Source: Halococcaceae archaeon | GTDB lineage: Archaea; Halobacteriota; Halobacteria; Halobacteriales; Halalkalicoccaceae | Direction: 5' to 3' | Assembly (NCBI GenBank): GCA_007128515.1 | Contig: SKXI01000334.1 | Span: 1 to 8,800 of the forward strand | Length of the DNA: 8,800 nt | In this document: positions 5,923 to 8,800 of the stretch, piece by piece | How the letters are laid out: each line of letters starts with the position of its first letter | Position numbering within the stretch: position 1 is the first letter of the stretch | Translations under genes and position numbers: made by a program | The notes under the pieces: generated by a model | Told to the model about the DNA's origin: nothing | The model's input: the letters and a program-made list of their open reading frames with translations, nothing else | Database searches by the model: none

Positions 5923-6306
5923 ACCCGGGCTGATCTCTGCGGGATGGATTTCCGACCCGGAAGATCCAGGGCCGTGTCTTTCAGATCTTCGTGGCTCGAG
6001 AGGGCACGAACAAACGCACCCACTAGGCGAGGAGCCACGGCGACGGGCCTGCCCGCTGTGGACCGGTATATGAGGGGCTTCCCCTTCGAGAACAGGAACG
6101 GGACTGATACCGTCGGCTGTAACCATGTGGAGATTCTCTCCACCCCGTACTGGCGAGAATCTTCAACGACTTACAGCCGACGGTATGACCCACAGCAAGC
6201 GGACCCCGGAGCGACGTCGGAGCGTTGGCTGTCGGGAGTCGATCGATGCTACCGGCGGTTCCAACACCGTACGGCCAGTAACCCCTCCGGACTCCTTTCG
6301 TCCGAG
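5923..6306. other. Intergenic region between the ABC operon and second MFS gene
   Basis: A 384-bp stretch between divergent genes. Frames are open on both strands, but they translate to compositions with no domain and read through a palindrome, so no gene is called. It contains the 80-bp palindrome at 6107-6186 and a short AGGGG-CTT-CCCCT-type hairpin near 6074-6087. A GGTATATG at 6065-6072 is the only TATA-like candidate for the plus-strand MFS gene; at 235 bp from the ATG it would imply a long leader. No clear promoter nearer to 6307 was found. Confidence 0.5.
6107..6186. repeat. 80-bp palindromic element with 16-bp perfect arms
   Basis: ATACCGTCGGCTGTAA (6107-6122) and TTACAGCCGACGGTAT (6171-6186) are exact reverse complements. 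Within the 48-bp loop is a perfect small hairpin, GTGGAGA-TTC-TCTCCAC (6127-6143), and a second matched pair AGATTCTC (6131-6138) with GAGAATCT (6155-6162), which is an alternative fold. The element begins 120 bp upstream of the second MFS gene. Its arms share ATACCGTCGG with the element at 3843-3923, and the two are nearly the same length, which suggests a common family. Confidence 0.75.
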
Positions 6307-7568
6307 ATGGGCGTGAAACCTCAGGTGTTGCTTTTGGCCCTCGTCCGAATGGCCGAAGCGATCGGCAACTCGTTTCTCATCGTCGTCCTCCCCCTGTTCA
6401 TCGCCAGCGACTTCGTCACTGGCGGGTCGTTCGGCCTGGCAGAGGTCACCGTCACAGGGATCGTCCTCGCGTTGTTCGGGTTCGTCAACAGTCCGCTGCA
6501 ACCGATCACCGGCGGCTTGTCGGACCGAACCGGTCGACGGAAGGTCTTCCTCCTCGCGGGCCTCGGGTTGCTCAGCGTGTCGAGTCTCGCGTACGCGATC
6601 GTATCCGCATACTGGCACCTCGTCGGGTTGCGCGTGGTGCAAGGCGTCGCCGGAGCACTCGTCGTCCCGACGTCGGTCGCGCTCGTCAACGATTTGGCAA
6701 CGGATGACGACCGCGGTGGGAACATGGGTGTCTACAACGCGTTCAGACTCATCGGGTTCGGTGTCGGTCCGATCGGTGCTGGGCTCGTGCTCGTCGCTAG
6801 TCCGTACTCGGTCGGCGTCGGTACTCTCGGCGTCAGTGTCACTGGATTCGAGGCGGCGTTTTCGTTCGCAGCCACGGCCGGACTGGTCGGGTTGCTGCTC
6901 GTCCTGCTATTCGTCTGTGATCCGGAGATCGGCTCGAACGACGCGGGATCCGACACTGGTGGCTTCGCCGTCTTCGATCGGACCGGCAGGAACCTCTTCG
7001 ATCCGGTCTTCGCGCTCGGCGTCGTGTCGTTTCTGATGGCCGTCGGGATCGCGCTGTTCGCCACGCTGGGCGATATCATCAATACGCGCCTCGGGCAGGG
7101 AGCACGGATGTTCGGGCTGCAGTTCGCGGCGTTCGTCTTCGCCCACATCGTCCTGCAAGCGCCGATCGGACGCGCGACCGACTTCTACGGTCGAAGGTGT
7201 TCCTCGTCGCAGGCGCGGTGCTCCTCGTCCCGACGACTGCCGTTCAGGGGGTTGTTCTCGATCCGTGGCTGATGGTCGCCGCTCGCTTCGCACAGGGCGT
7301 CGCCGGAGCGATGGTCTTCACGCCAGCGCTCGCACTGGCGGGTGACCTCGCGCCCGAAGGTGGATCGGGGTCGACCTTCTCCGTCCTGACGATGGCGTTC
7401 GGGATCGGTATCGCCGTTGGCCCGTTACTGTCCGGACTCCTCGTCGGATTCGGGTTTCGGGTCCCGTTCGTCGTCGGTTCGGCACTCGCGACCGTCGGCG
7501 TTGCGGTCGCCACTACCCAGGTCCAAGAGGTATCGTCGTCACACCAAAGGAGGATAGCCCCCGAGTAG
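6307..7568 (+). pseudogene. MFS transporter broken by a frameshift near 7194
   Basis: A second major facilitator transporter, unrelated in detail to the one at 1992-3104. The first frame (6307-7272) encodes 296 correct residues, from MGVKPQVLLLALVRM through motif A GGLSDRTGRRKV (69-80) to helix 8 and PIGRATDFYGR (286-296). It then turns into a Ser/Cys/Arg-rich non-MFS tail and stops at 7272. The correct continuation, KVFLVAGAVLLVPTT and the last four helices, lies in the -1 frame from 7194 to the stop at 7568. The break is inside the second motif A, at GGTCGAAGGTG. One extra base (for example AAA in place of AA) would join both halves into 420 residues, a normal length with 12 helices. AQGVAGAM in the C half mirrors VQGVAGAL in the N half, as expected of the MFS internal repeat. 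Substrate is unknown. The start ATG 6307 matches the family N-terminus. Confidence 0.88.
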
Positions 7569-7580
7569 CAAACCGATCGC

Positions 7581-8099
7581 TCACAACTCGAGCGTGTAGA
7601 TCGACGTCGGGTACGGTTCGCCCCCGATTTCGAACTCGGACGAGCCCGTTCGTTCGAATCCGTGTGAACGATAGAACCGACGGCCAACTTCGTTTCCGTC
7701 CAACATTTCGAGTCGGACTCGTTCGATCGGTTCGGGGAGGAGAGCGAGCCCCTGTTCGAGTAGTTCCGTTCCGATCCCGCTCCGCCAGTACTCCGGCTCG
7801 ACGTAGATCTCTTTGAGTCCGGTTTCCCCCTCGTCGACGAACGACTTCGTATCGTCACCCCACCGGAAATAACAGAACCCTCGCACTGTTTCTGTGTCGT
7901 CCTCCGCGACGAGGATCCGCTCCCGGTCATCGCGGAGTCGATCGAACGCCTCTCGTACGTGTTCGTCGGTCGGCTCGGGGTCCATCCGAGCGAGCGCTTC
8001 GTCGGGAAGGATCTCTGCGTATGCCTCGCGCCATGCTTCCGCGTTGATCCGGATGAGAGCACGTGCATCCTCGACCCCGTCCAGATGACGTATTCTCAT
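7581..8099 (-). CDS. GNAT family N-acetyltransferase
   Basis: A 172-residue acidic cytoplasmic protein of the GCN5-related acetyltransferase fold, which moves the acetyl group of acetyl-CoA to an amine. The N-terminal helix region is DARALIRINAEAWREAYAEILP (11-32, spanning two short helices). The strand RILVAEDD (61-68) leads to the core strand LKEIYVEPEYWRSGIGTELL (95-114). There R106-x-G108-x-G110 is the pyrophosphate-binding loop of motif A. Motif B is RLEMLDGNEVGRRFYRSHGFERTG (129-152), with N136, Y143 and the GF pair typical of the family. The closest textbook form is a RimI-like or aminoglycoside-type single-domain GNAT; the acceptor is unknown. The start is ATG 8099, preceded by a Shine-Dalgarno-like GGAG. 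The gene converges with the MFS pseudogene across 12 bp and diverges from the methyltransferase at 8254. Confidence 0.93.
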   Translation of the reverse strand: MRIRHLDGVEDARALIRINAEAWREAYAEILPDEALARMDPEPTDEHVREAFDRLRDDRERILVAEDDTETVRGFCYFRWGDDTKSFVDEGETGLKEIYVEPEYWRSGIGTELLEQGLALLPEPIERVRLEMLDGNEVGRRFYRSHGFERTGSSEFEIGGEPYPTSIYTLEL

Positions 8100-8106
8100 G
8101 GAAACA

Positions 8107-8110
8107 CTCC
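8107..8110 (-). promoter_or_regulatory. Ribosome binding site of the GNAT gene
   Basis: GGAG on the minus strand with a 7-nt spacer (TGTTTCC) to the ATG at 8099. This supports that start codon and implies a leadered transcript. Confidence 0.5.
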
Positions 8111-8176
8111 GGTCGTCTGCGGACTAGTACGTTGGGACATGTTAGGGATCTGTATAGTCGGGGTCTTCCATCTCGG

Positions 8177-8185
8177 TAATATAAG
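8177..8185 (+). promoter_or_regulatory. TATA-like element in the divergent GNAT/methyltransferase gap
   Basis: TAATATAAG, the only clear AT-rich box in the 154-bp divergent gap. On the plus strand it would start transcription near 8207, giving about 45 nt of leader to the methyltransferase ATG at 8254. On the minus strand the same box (CTTATATTA) could serve the GNAT gene with a leader of about 55 nt. A CTATAC near 8152-8157 is an alternative for GNAT. Confidence 0.45.
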
Positions 8186-8241
8186 AACACCCCATCGGTT
8201 GGGAGCAATCGTCTCGCCGGTAGCACGCGTGGGCTATCGGT

Positions 8242-8246
8242 GGAGG
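8242..8246 (+). promoter_or_regulatory. Shine-Dalgarno of the UbiE-like methyltransferase gene
   Basis: GGAGG, 7 nt before the ATG at 8254. It decides that start over later in-frame ATGs and supports the N-terminal extension being translated. Confidence 0.6.
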
Positions 8247-8253
8247 CAAATGC

Positions 8254-8800
8254 ATGTCCGAATCTGGCGCTGAACGAAGCGATCGAGATCCAGTGGGTGA
8301 AACAGGTGATAGCTGCTCGAAGGACGAACGGCACTCGGGATCCGATCGATGGACGAAACGTGTCTGGGCGGCCGGATCGTACGAGGAGATCGCCCCGAAC
8401 TACGCCTCGATGGGTGGCCACCTCGTCGAGCGAACTGACGTCGGGTCCGATGACGAAGTCCTCGATGTCGGCTGTGGCACCGGTACCGTCGCTCTCACCG
8501 CTGCTCGACGTGATGCTCGCGTGACCGGCGTGGATATCCAACCCGAGCTGGTAGAACGTGCCCGAACGAATGCCGATATGGCCGGTATCGACGTCTCTTG
8601 GCGAGGCGGTGATGCAACGGCCCTCCCGTTCGAGACGAACGCATTCGACCTCACGCTCTCCAATCTCGGGCACATGTACGGTGATCCCCCCGACGCTGCG
8701 GCGCGGGAACTGCTCCGGGTCACCCGGCCCGGTGGTCGGATCGGCTTCACCTCGTGGACGCCGACTAGCCTCTATCCGGCGATGGCGGGCGTGGTCATGA
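8254..8800 (+). CDS. UbiE/Methyltransf_11-like SAM methyltransferase (3' end outside window)
   Basis: The first 182 residues of a class I SAM-dependent methyltransferase. After a hydrophilic, probably disordered extension of about 35 residues comes WAAGSYEEIAPNYA (38-51), the usual entry helix of the UbiE/Coq5 group. Motif I is VLDVGCGTGTVAL (69-81) and the acidic SAM ribose contact is D94 in GVDIQ. Motif II is GDATALPFETNAFDLTLSNLGHMY (119-142, in two blocks), and LLRVTRPGGRIGF (153-165) follows as motif III. The pattern of D-A-x-x-L-P-F before FD is typical of Methyltransf_11 members acting on small molecules or quinones; the substrate is not determined. The family is usually 230-290 residues, so the C-terminal part lies beyond the window. 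The GNAT gene diverges from it. It is not a copy of the shorter methyltransferase at 1107. Confidence 0.9.
   Translation, partial: MSESGAERSDRDPVGETGDSCSKDERHSGSDRWTKRVWAAGSYEEIAPNYASMGGHLVERTDVGSDDEVLDVGCGTGTVALTAARRDARVTGVDIQPELVERARTNADMAGIDVSWRGGDATALPFETNAFDLTLSNLGHMYGDPPDAAARELLRVTRPGGRIGFTSWTPTSLYPAMAGVVM

Noticed and set aside
5859..6143. 95-residue N-terminal extension of the ABC ATPase
   Set aside because: It would cross the TATA-like patch and the 6107-6186 palindrome, and it has no domain. The ATPase fold starts normally at 5858.
3289..6186. CRISPR array from the palindromic repeats
   Set aside because: The three palindromes are far apart, differ in sequence and have no regular repeat-spacer spacing. 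No cas gene is present.
5719..6306. Upstream extension of the second MFS gene (open frame from 5719)
   Set aside because: It overlaps the ABC ATPase on the other strand and the palindrome, with no helix or motif. The MFS N-terminus begins naturally at 6307.
7197..7568. Independent small membrane protein starting at GTG 7197
   Set aside because: It is the direct -1 frame continuation of the MFS gene, with no promoter or ribosome binding site of its own, so it is treated as the distal part of the frameshifted gene.

Overview
The window looks like chromosomal DNA of a halophilic archaeon (class Halobacteria). The inferred proteins are rich in Asp and Glu, third codon positions are mostly G or C, TATA-like promoter elements are archaeal, at least one gene looks leaderless, and the left-end gene is an archaeal-type SRP54. 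The genus cannot be decided from the sequence alone.

Layout: (1) 1-1706 is a GC-rich, core-genome-like part. It holds the 5' three quarters of srp54 (minus strand, running off the left edge) and, divergently, a small SAM-dependent methyltransferase. (2) 1827-3104 (minus) is an MFS transporter whose reading frame is interrupted by an in-frame TGA at 1992-1994. The missing C-terminal 54 codons are still present in frame behind the stop. (3) 3105-3440 is non-coding. It contains a symmetric 184-bp inverted-repeat structure (3258-3441) with an 82-bp imperfect palindrome nested inside (3289-3370). (4) 3441-3710 (minus) is a small, probably two-helix membrane protein with its own TATA box and an operator-like dyad. 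(5) 3843-3923 is a second long palindrome. (6) 3976-5858 (minus) is a two-gene ABC-2 exporter operon, ATPase then permease, coupled by an ATGA overlap. (7) 6107-6186 is a third long palindrome; its arms share the core ATACCGTCGG with the second. (8) 6307-7568 (plus) is a second MFS transporter, broken by a one-base deletion-type frameshift at about 7194. (9) 7581-8099 (minus) is a GNAT acetyltransferase. (10) 8254-8800 (plus) is a UbiE-like methyltransferase that runs off the right edge.

From about 1.8 kb onward the window has an accessory, membrane-transport character: two MFS genes, an ABC exporter and a small membrane protein, separated by palindromic intergenic elements. There is no complete insertion sequence, transposase, CRISPR array, tRNA or rRNA. 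The genes do not form one obvious pathway. Only the two ABC genes are clearly co-transcribed.

The points most worth a second look are the two differently broken MFS genes and the family of roughly 80-bp palindromes with their symmetric motif copies. Both broken genes could be real decay or base-level errors in the source sequence. The palindromes could be miniature mobile elements or structured regulatory or 3'-end elements.
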